NCBI GenBank assembly: GCA_905250885.1
Contig: CAJNOQ010000016.1
Span: 48,259 to 112,258 of the forward strand
DNA: 64,000 nt
Direction: 5' to 3'
DNA from: Didymodactylos carnosus
Taxonomy: Eukaryota > Rotifera > Eurotatoria > Philodinida > Philodinidae
A program made the position numbers and the translations under genes. Position 1 is the first letter of the stretch. Every line of letters begins with the position of its first letter. The notes beneath the pieces were generated by a model, which did no database searches, was not told the DNA's origin, and was given only the letters and a program-made list of their open reading frames with translations. Below are positions 13,901 through 25,999 of this stretch, one piece after another.

Positions 13901-15042
13901 ATAAAAAACGAAGCTATTTCGAATATAATAAGATCTAGTTCTACTTAAGTATTAACATTCTTCGATCATTATCCCAATACTATTTTAAATCTTGGCATAC
14001 CGTATAAAAACATTTTTCTTTCTCTTTTGAGTACGACGAAGAAAACATGACAATTGTAATCAACATAGAAAAGTCAAAATTCTTTATTTCTTATTTGAAC
14101 AAAATAATTGTTCTGATTATCAGACCAGGATGAGCAAAAATACACGGTTATATAACTATTTAAAAATAATAGGTTCTTTTTTTTCTTTCATTTTATACAT
14201 ATATCGATAAATAGATTCAACAGACAAGACGCAAAAAAAAAGAGAACTATGGGTAAATTAAAATGTGTGTGTGTGTGTGTATGTGTATGTGATCGAACTA
14301 GTAATGCTGAAATAGCAGATATAAAGGGAATACATGTTTATAGTTTCTTATGAATGTGTTATATTGGTTAAATGATCATAAACAATATGTTTGACGTATT
14401 CCATAAGACCTTTTTTGTTTGAAGAAGAGTTATGGATCACAACTATCTTAGTTAATTATGATATTAGAAAGAATTGTCTCTCTTCTTCTTTTTTTTTTTG
14501 TTTTGTTTTACATGATAAACCTTCAAAAATGTTATCATTATCTAATATTCAAGTACTCTATTCATTTAATTATCTAATCTTGTGTACGATTATATACACA
14601 AAAGTGATGTATTTTTTAGTAGTACAGTTGATAATATAAAGGTCAACAATAGAAATGAATCAGATTATACAGTTTATAATCGTTAATGACATGAAACATC
14701 ATCAAAATCATTTCCTTACTTTTTACTGACATAAGTAAGAACGATTACTTTAATACAATAGTAAGAAGAGTAACAGATTGTATCGAGTATACTCAAAATT
14801 TGAAAGACTAAGTTACCTACACAATAATTCTATGTACAGTAAAAGCTGCTTCGGATATGATCGCTCACTTCTACTGTATATTTAAATGTCAAATACAACA
14901 GTTATAAGGTTAAGAGTAGATTATACACCATATGTTTGTTTTAACTAAACGAATTAATTAATTTTGTATCATATATTGCAGATATATTGATAAACAGATG
15001 GATAACAATATTTATATGTTTTCTTAAAAAAAAAGTGAAAAT
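10956..15042. other. Long AT-rich gap without recognised genes
   Basis: Four kilobases with only short, unstructured reading frames. The composition is extremely AT-rich, with homopolymer tracts. A splice acceptor-like atattgcag near 14982 suggests that the next gene (ATG 15043) may have a non-coding 5' exon somewhere in this gap. Confidence 0.4.
14264..14291 (+). repeat. TG microsatellite
   Basis: An uninterrupted (TG)n tract of about 17 nt followed by imperfect ATGTGTATGTG. It is a simple repeat in the gene-free stretch. Confidence 0.9.
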
Positions 15043-15612
15043 ATGGTGCATCAATCTCAAACAAGTTTACTTGTCACCGTTAAATGTGCAAATGATAAAC
15101 GATCAGTTGTCGAAATATCTTATCCAAAACACTGTACAAATCAACATTATAACAATGATCGTTATTTAAACGATTTTCCTAAAGTTACCGTTGATAATGA
15201 AAATAAAAAAGGTATGTTTCAACCAAAAAGTACTTATTACAATAGTAATATAACGCAACAGTATAACAACGATAACAATAATAATAAAAATAAACGTCGT
15301 TCAAATTATTATCGAAAAAATTCATGGCAAAATACTAATAATGGATCGATGTATACGAATAATTTAAATAAAATATCATCGTTAAAACCCGTACCACTTA
15401 TGGATATTAAAGAAAATATAATACCGACAGATTATTACGTTCCCTATTATCGGCATAAATTTGATAATTTTCAACAGTTAAATAAATCAAAATCAAAATA
15501 TAATAATAAAAATCAATCTAATCAAACAACATCATTCCATACAAGACATGTTCTCACCGATCTAGATTGGGATTATTACGATTTTGAACAAGATTTACTA
15601 ATGCCCGTTTAG
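15043..15612 (+). CDS. Asn-rich protein of unknown function
   Basis: A single-exon frame of 189 residues from ATG 15043 to TAG 15610-15612. A poly-Asn/Lys/Tyr-rich middle, about residues 60-110, separates a more ordinary N-terminus (MVHQSQTSLLVTVKCANDKR) from a C-terminal part with better sequence complexity: SLKPVPLMDIKENIIPTDYY, and the acidic aromatic tail LTDLDWDYYDFEQDLLMPV. The ordered-looking tail and a possible upstream acceptor at 14982 argue for a real gene. I recognise no domain. The protein looks largely disordered; the tail could be a short binding motif, which is speculation. Confidence 0.6.
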   Translation: MVHQSQTSLLVTVKCANDKRSVVEISYPKHCTNQHYNNDRYLNDFPKVTVDNENKKGMFQPKSTYYNSNITQQYNNDNNNNKNKRRSNYYRKNSWQNTNNGSMYTNNLNKISSLKPVPLMDIKENIIPTDYYVPYYRHKFDNFQQLNKSKSKYNNKNQSNQTTSFHTRHVLTDLDWDYYDFEQDLLMPV

Positions 15613-16438
15613 AATTAGATGTAGTTATTATCACATACAAAATTTTTTGAAAAGTTTAGTTTTAAAAATAACAAGTGAAAACAATACCAATATCAATTCA
15701 TTTATTACTAATTTTTTACCTGATCAGTTAAAGCAGGTGAATCTCAACGACGAACACAAATAATAAAAACGATATATGTATTTCGACAAAGTCGTACCGT
15801 TTTCTCCCTAATGTATGTCGAACGTCTTATTTCTGATCTAAATAATTGACGGAAGCTGAATATTCGACACGTTTTATTCATATATATATATATTCTACGA
15901 ACTCGTCTATTTTTTTCATTATCTGTTGAACGCAGATAATACGATACTTTCGTTTTATTTCGTTGTTCAAGACTTGTTTGATAGTATAACAACTTTTATG
16001 TTGTTATAAAATCCTTTTATTTTATTACTATAAATTACAATACACACTACAAACATAAACAACAATAAAACCAATGAGAATTTAGTTTTTGATTCGACAG
16101 AAAATATCACAGTAATAATCACATGTAAATTATTCTCTACTTGACAATACTCGTACCATCAATTCAAGAGTAGACTAAAAAAATAGAAATAAACAGTTTT
16201 AACAAATTAAATTGTAGTGAATTTTAAGCATTTTTGTGAATACACGCAACTTTAACTTCTAAAGTTAATTAGCAATCACTAAACTAACGCCGGGAACAGT
16301 TAGTTTTTAAAGTCTAATTAAACAAATTGATTTTAACACGTGTATACGTGATTTTCTGTTAGTGGATATCTCTTGAACTAGATTTTTGTCTTACAAAACA
16401 ATTTTATTCTTGCATGTGGAAAAAAATTGAATCTTTTT
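15613..16438. other. Gap between convergent genes
   Basis: Holds the 3' flanks of the Asn-rich gene (+) and the YTHDC2-like gene (-). I looked here for a further minus-strand exon, in particular a YTH domain, and found none. An 82-codon minus-strand frame at 15744-15992 has no family resemblance. Confidence 0.5.
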
Positions 16439-19400
16439 TTAACTTACATCATAATCTGGCACACTGCTTTTTCCAAGTGACTGTAATTTTTTTAATATAT
16501 TTGAATTCCATTTCATTCTTAATTTTGATAATGAATCAACAATTTTTTCTGTTTCCGGATCATTTATTGTGAATGTAATGTGATCATTTAATTTAATCGA
16601 CATTGTTGTATGATCAATTTGAATTGATGAATTATTACCTCTTATTGGCATTGTTCCTATTAACAACAATTCAATATCAGAAATAACTGTACAACATTTA
16701 GCTATTGATAATCCTTTATTTGAACGAACAATATCATCACATATCACAAAAGAAGAAGAGTCGGATTTTACTACCGATGATAATGGATCAATAGACACAA
16801 TTTCATGTTTTCTAAAATAATGACAATTTATTTAGTAGAATATTAAACAGTGTGCGTGTGTGTCTATGCTGCTTACGCTGATACCCATCTTTTATTTGTT
16901 TCATCGTATGTAATTACATTATGTGAACAAGATGTAATGATTATTGATTCGATTAATGACCAATGACTTGAATATACATTTACATTATCGTTTGTTTTAT
17001 AGAAAAAATGCGAATAATGAATTGTTTCTAGAAATTTTGTTAACCAGGTTCTAAAATAAAGAAGTGTCTTACATATCGAATCGATGATTTTTCTCGATGT
17101 GCAGAAAAACGAAGATATATTTACTTGTATTCATCGATTTCTTGCATTTTCAATTCGTTCACATACCATTCAGCACAAAATTCTGATCTATTAGTCGCTT
17201 TTTGCCATTTCTAAAAGAAAAAATGGATACGCTATAGAAATAAAGATGTGAATGATTTATTAAAAGTCTGATGTATGTTTCTTCTAACATGACGACGAAT
17301 ACATTTGTGTACGTTTATCTTTCTCTAAACTCACTTACATGATATAATTGATAATATACAAAATGATCTGATCGTTTGTTCGATGAAAAATGCGCTTTTG
17401 ACTTCCGTATTGAATTCAAGAGTTTTTGATTAGATGGAAACTGAACTAAATGAATCAAAAATCTTCATTAAACGTATATTTGCCATAAAAACAGTGAAAT
17501 CTACGTACATGGATCTCCAACAATTAAAAATGATATAATGATCAGAATTGGTTCTAGACATTTGAATAAATATCCATAAATAATCATTTTGCCATATTTT
17601 GGTTCAATAGATAATGCCAAACAATAAATTCCCATATCGACAAGATCTTCCCATGTATCAAACAGTTCCAGACTCTAAAATGCGAAAAAAAAAACGAAAG
17701 ATCAGCACTACTCATTCGAGTATAAGCAAAATAAATAATCCTACTTTCAAATGTGTAATCAATGAACGGACAACATGAAATGGAGCTGAATCAGGTACTT
17801 TCATCATAAATTCAGCTATTGAACAACTTGACCATGAAAATAAACGTGCTTGCATTATATTTTCCTTAAAAAATAATAAATAAATGTTTAACAAAAAGAA
17901 ACGAAAAACATTCAAACAACTGCATGTACTTGTAATGGAAGTCTCGCCATTTCTGAGCAAAGACATTCAACCATTTTGTCATAAATGCCATGAGTATACA
18001 ATCGATAACACAAACCACCATCAATAACATTCAAACTAAATATTAAAATTTACTCGTTCAAAAGTCGATCATCTCTTCTTTATTAATTGCCTACCGACTA
18101 CATCTTTCCAATGCGCTTGTTTTACTTATCCATCCATATTTTGGTGAAACTTTTGACATTAATGAATCATAACATTTCTAGAAAAAAAAATTACAAATTA
18201 ACTATTTTCTTATTGTTTACCTAAAAAAGAGACATAACTCATCATTTTATTATTGAATTTACCTCATAAAATATACCAGTATCGATAACACAACCGATCT
18301 CTTCTAATACGACACCAGTTTCGCAGCATCCATCGGTTAATATCTAAAACAAATGAATATCAGTAAACAAATTGTACCATCATAGACATCTAGATACATA
18401 CCAAAACTTTTCGTGTATGAGAAACTTGATGATCAAATGGCCATTTTGATTTATTATTTATAACGATAATATCAATACTAAAATAAAATCCAAAAAATAT
18501 TAAATTATGAAAAACATTCTTCTAATGTCCTATTCACTTACTAATCGGAAAAATCGGTGGTAAGAATCTTTTGTACTTTTGAAATTTCTTGTAATCCGGG
18601 TAAAAATACAAGAATATTTCCTAAATTAAAAAATAGAAAATTTAGAAAGTGAAAATAATCCAATAGAACAACATTTTTTTTACCTATGCGTTTCATTGCT
18701 AAAAATTGCTTGATAATTAAAATAATTAATTTATAATCAATAATATCGTCGAAAGGTCGCGTTTGTAAATAATATTTGATCATTTTTTGTGATAATGAAT
18801 CTGATGAATGATCGTTTAATGACAATAATTGATCCAAACGTAACGAATCAAGTCTAAAAGAAAAAAATGAGATAATTGAAAAATTGAGAGAAAAATAAAA
18901 ATTAAAAATTTCATCAATAGCCATGCATAAAATATTCTTAGTCTATAAAGAAAACAGCTAGACGTGCAGGATTTTATTTTATTTTTTGTTTTCATTTAAA
19001 CGAGCAAATATATTTATAAATATGAATTATATCGTTCAATTTTCTGTCAAGAACAGAAAGCAAAATCATATTAGTAAAGATAGGTGTACTCTAAGTCATT
19101 TATAAGAGCGAAATTTTCAATTTCTACTCTTTGTATAAGTTCAAAATCGCTCAGATTTAATAACAATAGTCTTTCTCTTTTACAAGAATTAATTTCGCGT
19201 GTTTCTAGCGTTTTAGTCAATTAAGAAGAAAAAAATGTTTATCTTATCATTTCCTGTTGATAACTGACGACATTTTCTTATTTAAAATTAGCGAATAGCA
19301 CAATTATATTTTTGTCAATTTTTCACAGCTGCAAAGAATTTTTTTTTTGTGTTTTTCATGCAATTTCTACAAAATTTATATATTTTTCTATCCATCCATC

Positions 19401-22400
19401 ATGCATGTTCAACATTACAAATATATACGTGTATAACCTCACCTGTTTTAGTTTTTTTTTTCTCTGAAAAAATGTATTGTGTTTATATGTGTAAATGTTG
19501 TTTTCTATGATGATATATTTTTAATAAAATACTTACATTGTATAAGATTCGATTAAATCGACAATATCTGTACGTGAATATTTTCTTGCAAAGTCAATAG
19601 CCGAAAAATTATTAATTGCTCGCATGTTCACACGTACATTCATATCAAGAAAATGTTCAATTATTGACCCTAAACTCCACGTACATACACACATTAATGG
19701 TGAAACTAACGTTAATGGATGTTGAAAATTAACTAGAACAAAATAAAAGAAATGAGAATAAATGATGTCCAAAAAAACTATGTTTAACTTACTCATGTGT
19801 GGATGTTGATCAATAAAATCGACAAGTAATTTAAAATCATTAAGTAAACCGTTCATAAATGTTTTTTCAATTAATAAAACTAAATAGTTTTCATCTCGAT
19901 TCAATTTATCTTTCTAAACTCAAGTTAAACAGTTCAATGAGTATTATCAGGAAGAAAATAAATAAATAGTGGAGAGAATCCTTCCTGTCAGAAGTGAAAA
20001 TTTTTCCTTTATTTCAATTTTGAATTTATGACCGGTTTATATACCTTCGAGTGTGCCCGTTCGATGGACACAGTTTCCGTCTTGTCTCCTACATAGGAAA
20101 AGTCTCAAGAGATTTTGTAGAGACTAGTCAACAGAATCTTTTTTGTGTTTTTCTTAGAACTACTTTTTTGAACGATGGACATGCCCCGCACTACGGTTTT
20201 GGAGGGATGTTAGAATTCCTAAAGTTCAGACATTTTACGTAGATTTCCACAACTTTCTGTTTACCAGTGATCGAGGCATCGTAGTGCGTTTCCCTACAAT
20301 TCTAAGAAATGTATAGAATTCAATGTTACTACTCCTTTAATCGGTTTTCTTCAAAGTGAGAGATAAGCTGAAATGTAGTTTAGTGGCTCACTCTTATGTT
20401 CTCCATGCATCTCTTCCGCTCCCAATCACACAAAAATATGGTTTACTAAAGTAAGAATTCCACGTAGAATTCTCTTGAAATTTAGTGGGAATTTCCAATT
20501 GTGTAGCGGAATTGATCTACAATTTCGGAATTATGATTTTCATGACAAAAATATTCTCCAGTATAAAAAAAATCAGTAGTCACATAGAATTCTTTTGTTA
20601 GAAGAACTCAGACCTTTGATCTTATAGCTCTGACGAAATTCTACTACAATTCAAACGGAAAATGGACATTTCTGGAAATTGCCTGAAATGTAGAAAATCT
20701 GCCATTGCTGCAGTTTTGACCAGAAGAAATTGATTGATTAGATTAAAAATTCCACACACACACACACATTCACAAATACTAGAACAAATTTTTTTTGATT
20801 TTCAAAATTCTTAGATAAAAACGCTTTTAGAAATGTGGTCTATGAAAAACCGTGCTGTGTTTGCATTTTATCTCATATTTTTGAATATTTTAACTATAGT
20901 AAGATGGAAATTTAAAAACCAAGTTATATTTGTGGTAAAGTTTCTGGTTCAATTTCGGTTTTGTTTGTTGCAATCTCTATCGAAAGAAAAGCAGGGGTTC
21001 TGAAGGCACGCTTCAAGCACACTTTTTTTCATAACCTATCGAGATCTGTTCATTCTGAAAAAAATCGTTCTTTAGATTCGTTGGAAAAGGGAGATGCCCT
21101 TAATAATAACTTACAAACGAGTCGTAAATAGATTGACAATTGTTGCAAGTAACATTTCGTGTCTCTTTCTGATACGTTTGATTTTGTTGAGTTGCTATTT
21201 GACACCAATAATCAAGAAGTTGTAAACCACAATCAACTGAAAAATAGAAGAAAAGAGATTACCATTTAGCTTTCACGAACGGGTATTATCTATGCAGTAT
21301 TATCATGCACTTACATAAAGAAAAACATTTGACATTTTCCATATAGTTTGTATCGATAAGAATTTGTTCAAGAAATATTTCCTGTTTGTCTCGCTGTTGT
21401 TGTTGAGTCGGTTCAACTGAAAAGAACATGTTAGAGTTTTTTATTGATACAGTACATGTGTATCATATCTGTTACTCGAATAGGTAATAACATTTCCATA
21501 ATATTTTGCTAATAAATCATATTGCATTGTTGTTGTAATGAATATAATTTTCAAATTTCGATATTTACTTAGAATATCTTTTAGATATGTAAATAACATA
21601 TCTAATGTATGATTTCGTTTATGAGCATCATCAATGATTAAATGGGTTAATGATTTAAATAATAAATCACCGCTTGTTAATGTACGCAATAAATATTGAT
21701 GAGTTGTTATGTTAATTAAAGAATTATTATTACATGGAAATACTCTATTAAAAAATTACAAATAGAATAGAATCTCTCTCTCTTTATATATATATGATCG
21801 TTCACTCTCTACTTACCGATCGTAATCAAATGTATAACAATCGATTGTTTCACCGACTGTTTCATTTTTCATTTTACTTAAAAGATTTGACAATGAATGA
21901 GCACTAACACTATTTGTACAACTATGTAAAATACGAATTGGCCATTTTCGTTGATAATAATCATCAATGAGATATTGAGGAATCTAAACATTAATAATGT
22001 TTAATAAAGAACAATTTTGTTTCTCCGATTCGAAAATATTACAACTAAAACTTACTCGAGTGGATTTTCCTGATGCGGGAGGCCCGTTTACAATGACAAT
22101 TTTGTTTGCTATACAAAGAAGGAAAAAAGAAATGTGTATTTTGAGAGAAATAGGAAATTGTTCTTACATTCAATAAGATGAAGAAGATTATCTCGTGTTG
22201 ATCCCATATCGTTTCGCATTGAATAATGAAGATACTGTTCATTAGTTATTGAACATCGATCGGGTATACAAGTTGCTGTACCATCTTCCATATCAATTAT
22301 ATTTCCAGATCGAAGTAATGAACAGTAAAACCAATCTGAAATATATATGTTCAATCCTGACTTCTGGACAAACAATTCACATACGTTAGGCATTCAGAAA

Positions 22401-23747
22401 GTTCTCGGACTGATTTTATTTTAAAAAAGTAAAAGACTTTACAGTGTTGCATGCTTTTAAGTCATATAGTCTTTAATCTACAGACATTACGAGTTCTGGT
22501 TGATTAGACATTTATGTGTTATAATAACAATATTTTTTAGATCACATTGTAATCAGTGGTTCAGATTCAATAGCACACTCAGTATTTTATTCACAAAGTT
22601 TTTGTTCTTCATCCCCAAGAATCAATCGTTTTTTTGTAAAAGATACGTTTTGAAATTCTCTACAAAAAATATATTGAGCATTATAAGAACACCAGTGAGA
22701 TTTAAAATGGGTAAAACTGTAACGCATTTTTTAGAGTATTCAAGTTTTCTTTAAAGGACTTGAGCAGACATCAAGATTATACTTTGTAGCAAAAATGCTC
22801 AATATATTTTTTGTAGGGAATTTCAAGATGTATCTTTTGCAAAAAAAGATTCATTCTTGACATTACAAAGCTTTCTGTTTTTTTTTTAAAAAAAATCAGT
22901 TCCAGAATTTTTTGAACATCCTACGTATTTGAATATGATTTCTATGTTCACCTAAAACTTCTAAAAAAAATCCCTTACCATTTAACGATGATGGCATCTT
23001 TTGAATCTTTGATTGTAACGCATCGGCATCATCAATAGATATTGGATGTTTTGTTAAATAAATGTTAATATTTTCTATTAATTGTAAATTGTTAAATATA
23101 AATGAAAATTTTCTACTAACTGGTGGTATACTATGTGGCTTTGATAACACTAATTTACGTGATGCACCTCGTCTAGAAGAAAATTATAATTATTTTATGT
23201 TTATGTATTTTTATTAGTATACCCCATTGTTTTGAATACAAGATTTAATTGTTTGGCTTTGTCACGAATGTAAGCTCGTTCGTAACAAAATAAAGAAGAT
23301 GGAAATTCAATGTCTGATGATGATGATGATTTTGAATCATTTAATATTTGATCAATGATTCGTTGCATAGCTTGAGATACGTTCAAATGCTAAAGAAAAA
23401 CAAATATCAGAGATCTAACTAACGAATAATTGTAAAGTAACAGCTCATTTACACAGCCAGCTGGAATTTCAACATCAGATTCATCATCACTCAAATAATC
23501 ATAGACTAAATATGAATTGTTATTGTTATTCATTTGCGTCTCTTGTGGTACATACTACAAATCAAGTACAAAAGAACAATACTGAAAAAGAATTTCAATG
23601 TCGAACATTTAATCTTCTTACATGATCATCATTATTACTGCTTGGATAGATCATAGTCATATTGTAAGAATCATATTGCTCATCGTCAATGTTATTATGG
23701 TTAGAATGTTGACGTCGGTGTTGATGATGATTAGCGGTCTGACGCAT
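16439..23747 (-). CDS. YTHDC2/Bgcn-like DExH-helicase homologue with degenerate motifs
   Basis: A minus-strand gene of about 20 exons, roughly 1,000 residues, from ATG 23747 to a TAA at 16439. The domain order matches YTHDC2. R3H-like domain: exons 23391-23223 and about 23173-22974. RecA1: Walker A GPPASGKST near 22080 and motif II IIDDAHKRN near 21630. Ankyrin insert: exons at 19921-19533, ending in SAIDFARKYSRTDIVDLIE. RecA2: ILVFLPGLQEISKVQ near 18600. HA2 region: PLQ..SIAEFMMKVPDSAP at about 17800 and DTWEDLVDMGIY near 17650. OB-fold: 16798-16450, with LRMKWNSNILKK near the end. Several catalytic elements have changed: motif II is DDAH, motif III is TTT, motif V reads TDGCCETGV, and the arginine-finger motif VI (normally QRxGRAGR) is ERCSRLNVIDGG across an intron. 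The R-x3-H signature of the R3H domain reads R-x3-R. No YTH domain follows. The last in-frame codons (gtaagttaa) could also be a donor site, so one more exon cannot be excluded. Drosophila Bgcn is likewise a YTHDC2 relative with lost motifs and no YTH. Confidence 0.85.
19922..21110 (-). other. Large intron of the YTHDC2-like gene
   Basis: About 1.2 kb between the exon ending DSF (near 21112) and the ankyrin exon starting at 19921; most introns of this gene are 50-100 nt. It includes several AGAATTC-containing degenerate stretches and a short (CA)n run near 20756-20768. It is probably swollen by a repeat insertion, but I could not define its ends. Confidence 0.45.
22384..22925. mobile_element. 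TA-flanked inverted-repeat element in an intron
   Basis: A fold-back element of about 540 bp sitting inside an intron of the YTHDC2-like gene. The left end CGTTAGGCATTCAGAAAG and the reverse complement of the right end (CGTAGGATGTTCAAAAA) match, and the match continues inward through TTCTCGGACTGATTTT. A second well-matched inner block contains CTACAAAAAATATATTGAGC (near 22660 and 22805, inverted). TA borders both ends (22382-22383 and 22926-22927), as for Tc1/mariner-type MITEs. There is no transposase frame. Confidence 0.75.
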
Positions 23748-24165
23748 CTAGAAATAATTGATGAAATAAAAATATCGAACAAAAAGCATAATTTTCAAGG
23801 TATACCGGTGTAAAGTTTTTATTGTTGGTCAGGATGCTTAGACAGCTAGAGTTGAGAACAAACAAAAAAAAAACGAAAACATTCCTTATTGGCAATGGCA
23901 ATCGACCAGAAAAGTTCACAGAACATCAATTCTTTGTCTGTTTAAAGTTGTTTTCAGTCTGTGCGAATATACGTAAGAGAAAATCATACTGTTTAACAAT
24001 TGTAATGTTCAGATGCACAGTTTTTATGAACATAGACAAATATGAGTAAAAATTGATTGTATTTTCAATTCAACTATACAAACACTAATACAGGAAAAGA
24101 GATATAAACAAATATCTGACAATTTTAAGAAATATAACATACACATGTACAAACACAATAAAATA
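23748..24165. other. Gap between two minus-strand genes
   Basis: About 420 nt. A splice acceptor (tttctag) directly precedes the ATG at 23747, so a non-coding 5' exon of the YTHDC2-like gene may lie in this gap or further up. Nothing else was seen. Confidence 0.45.
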
Positions 24166-25032
24166 TCAAACACTTTTATCAAGATCAAACCCATCGCTGA
24201 CAATTAACCGAATTTCATCTTCCACCGTTGTCTGAATCAAAGAAGTAAAAAAATACTGTAGAGTAAATTCAAATTTAAAAATACTAATTTCGCTTACTAA
24301 TTCGGTTTTAACTTGATCAAGTTTTTCTGTTAAACTTTCAATTGTAGGATATTGACACGGCATCCAATAAGCGACATGTTCTTGCAATAAATCACATTCA
24401 CATTTTAAATTTTCAATATGCTACAAAAGAAAACAATTATTGAATATAAATGAATGGCAGAAGAGGACAAAGACAATGTTTACCTTTTGAAAATCGACAA
24501 GGTCGCTATGAGTGATCGATGGAATTGATTGTAAATCAAATGCCTGAAGATAGAAAGATTTACGATTTATCAATCGGTTTGAAAATGTCTTAACTTACAG
24601 CTAATTTCTCCGTCACATATTTTAACTCCACTTCACATGTTAAATTTTCTGAATCTAAATCATCAATTTTCTCGTGTTGACTAGTGACTATACGTTGATG
24701 ATTACTAAATATACAAAAGAAAAATTAAATATCATCTATGAAATAATCGTTTATCCAAATACGTACGTAACAAACAATTGCCATAAACTAGACATGTCGA
24801 TATAATTTTGTTGAATTGTCGGTAATAACATTTGAATTTTATTCACACGATGTTGATAGGAATGTTTTAAACGGAATAATTTTCTCAATTTAGGTAAATA
24901 CATGTCACATTGAACATTCTCATTATCATCAAGTTCAAGTAATTGTCCAATTTTTGCTAATAATTCAAGATTACCAACAATTTCCCCCGCTCGATCTTGT
25001 TGCTGCCGACTGAACTGATCAAGCGATGGCAT
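24166..25032 (-). CDS. Small coiled-coil protein, unrecognised
   Basis: Five exons on the minus strand, ATG 25032 to TGA 24168-24166, about 210 residues. Approximate exon ends: 25032-24767, 24704-24599, 24544-24485, 24420-24301, 24236-24166. The introns are 50-65 nt with good GT..AG signals and an uninterrupted frame, so the gene model is solid. The protein is mostly helical and charged (MPSLDQFSRQQQDRAGEIVG, EKIDDLDSENLTCEVELKYV, LTEKLDQVKTEL), with a conserved-looking YWMPCQYPTIESL segment between helices and an acidic C-terminus ending GFDLDKSV. Such a layout is seen in small subunits of structural complexes such as augmin or kinetochore proteins. A resemblance to HAUS2 crossed my mind but is too weak to assert. 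Confidence 0.7.
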
Positions 25033-25999
25033 CTTGAATAAGAAAAAAAAAATGTAAAAATTCTACAACTGAATGTGAAAAACTTAAAATATACTCTCAA
25101 CGAGGTGAAGAAATATCCACTAGAGATGGACGGAACGTTCTATATATAATGTACCGCACAGGATTGTTCTACTCTGATTAAAAGCAACAGCTCTATGGAG
25201 ATCACATCCTGGAATATAGTTTCAACTATCATCAGCACTACCGAATGTGTGTATAATACACTATTTTACTGAAATCAATAATGAGAGCAACAATAACTGA
25301 AAAGCAGAAGCAGAACGACACTGTACGACAATCTGACGGTATGATACGTATCCGAACGACTATTTAGATTCTCACATACACTTAGGTATAGCAAAACCTC
25401 TCGTTCTGCTCCCTTTGATATGCATAGTGATGTAGGCTGGTTCGCGTCTTAGAAGAAAATCTTTTTTTAATATACGCACAACCAGACAATGTACTTCTAA
25501 TTTAGCAATTGCTCTCGTTTTGACATTATACGAAGGAGTAGACAACAGTTATTTGCAATAAATAAATAATTACATATCACAAAAACGTTATTCACAAAAT
25601 AGTCCTAATATTTAAATTAAAAAAACAATGGAATGCCAAAAATAAAATAGTACATAAAACTTCTTAGACTCGTTAGAACATTAACAAGATTATACATTGA
25701 GCCGATGTTTAATAAAAAAAACAAAAAAAACGAAGAATACATATCACGATATAAACGTTTACAGTAGAAATGAAGTTAACATAAATTTTAAAAAGAAAAA
25801 TTTTAGTTGTCATACATTGATATCCATACTGACTGACACATAACTTATGATACTAGTTGCTCGATAGAGAAAAGAGAATAAATGAACTGGAAATTATGAA
25901 TACGTTCCATTTGCAATAAATCTTAATACATCAACTAATAAATATTGTTATATCTGTCCTAATGGTTTTTATTGTTGTGTTTGAAATACGTCTTTGCCA
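25033..25999. other. Intergenic, no feature seen
   Basis: AT-rich; presumably contains the promoter of the minus-strand coiled-coil gene near 25040-25150. No TATA box is obvious and no other feature was found. Confidence 0.4.

Noticed and set aside
15744-15992. Minus-strand frame considered as the missing YTH exon of the YTHDC2-like gene
   Set aside because: It lacks the aromatic cage tryptophans and the typical YTH beta-strand pattern, and no acceptor joins it to the previous exon.
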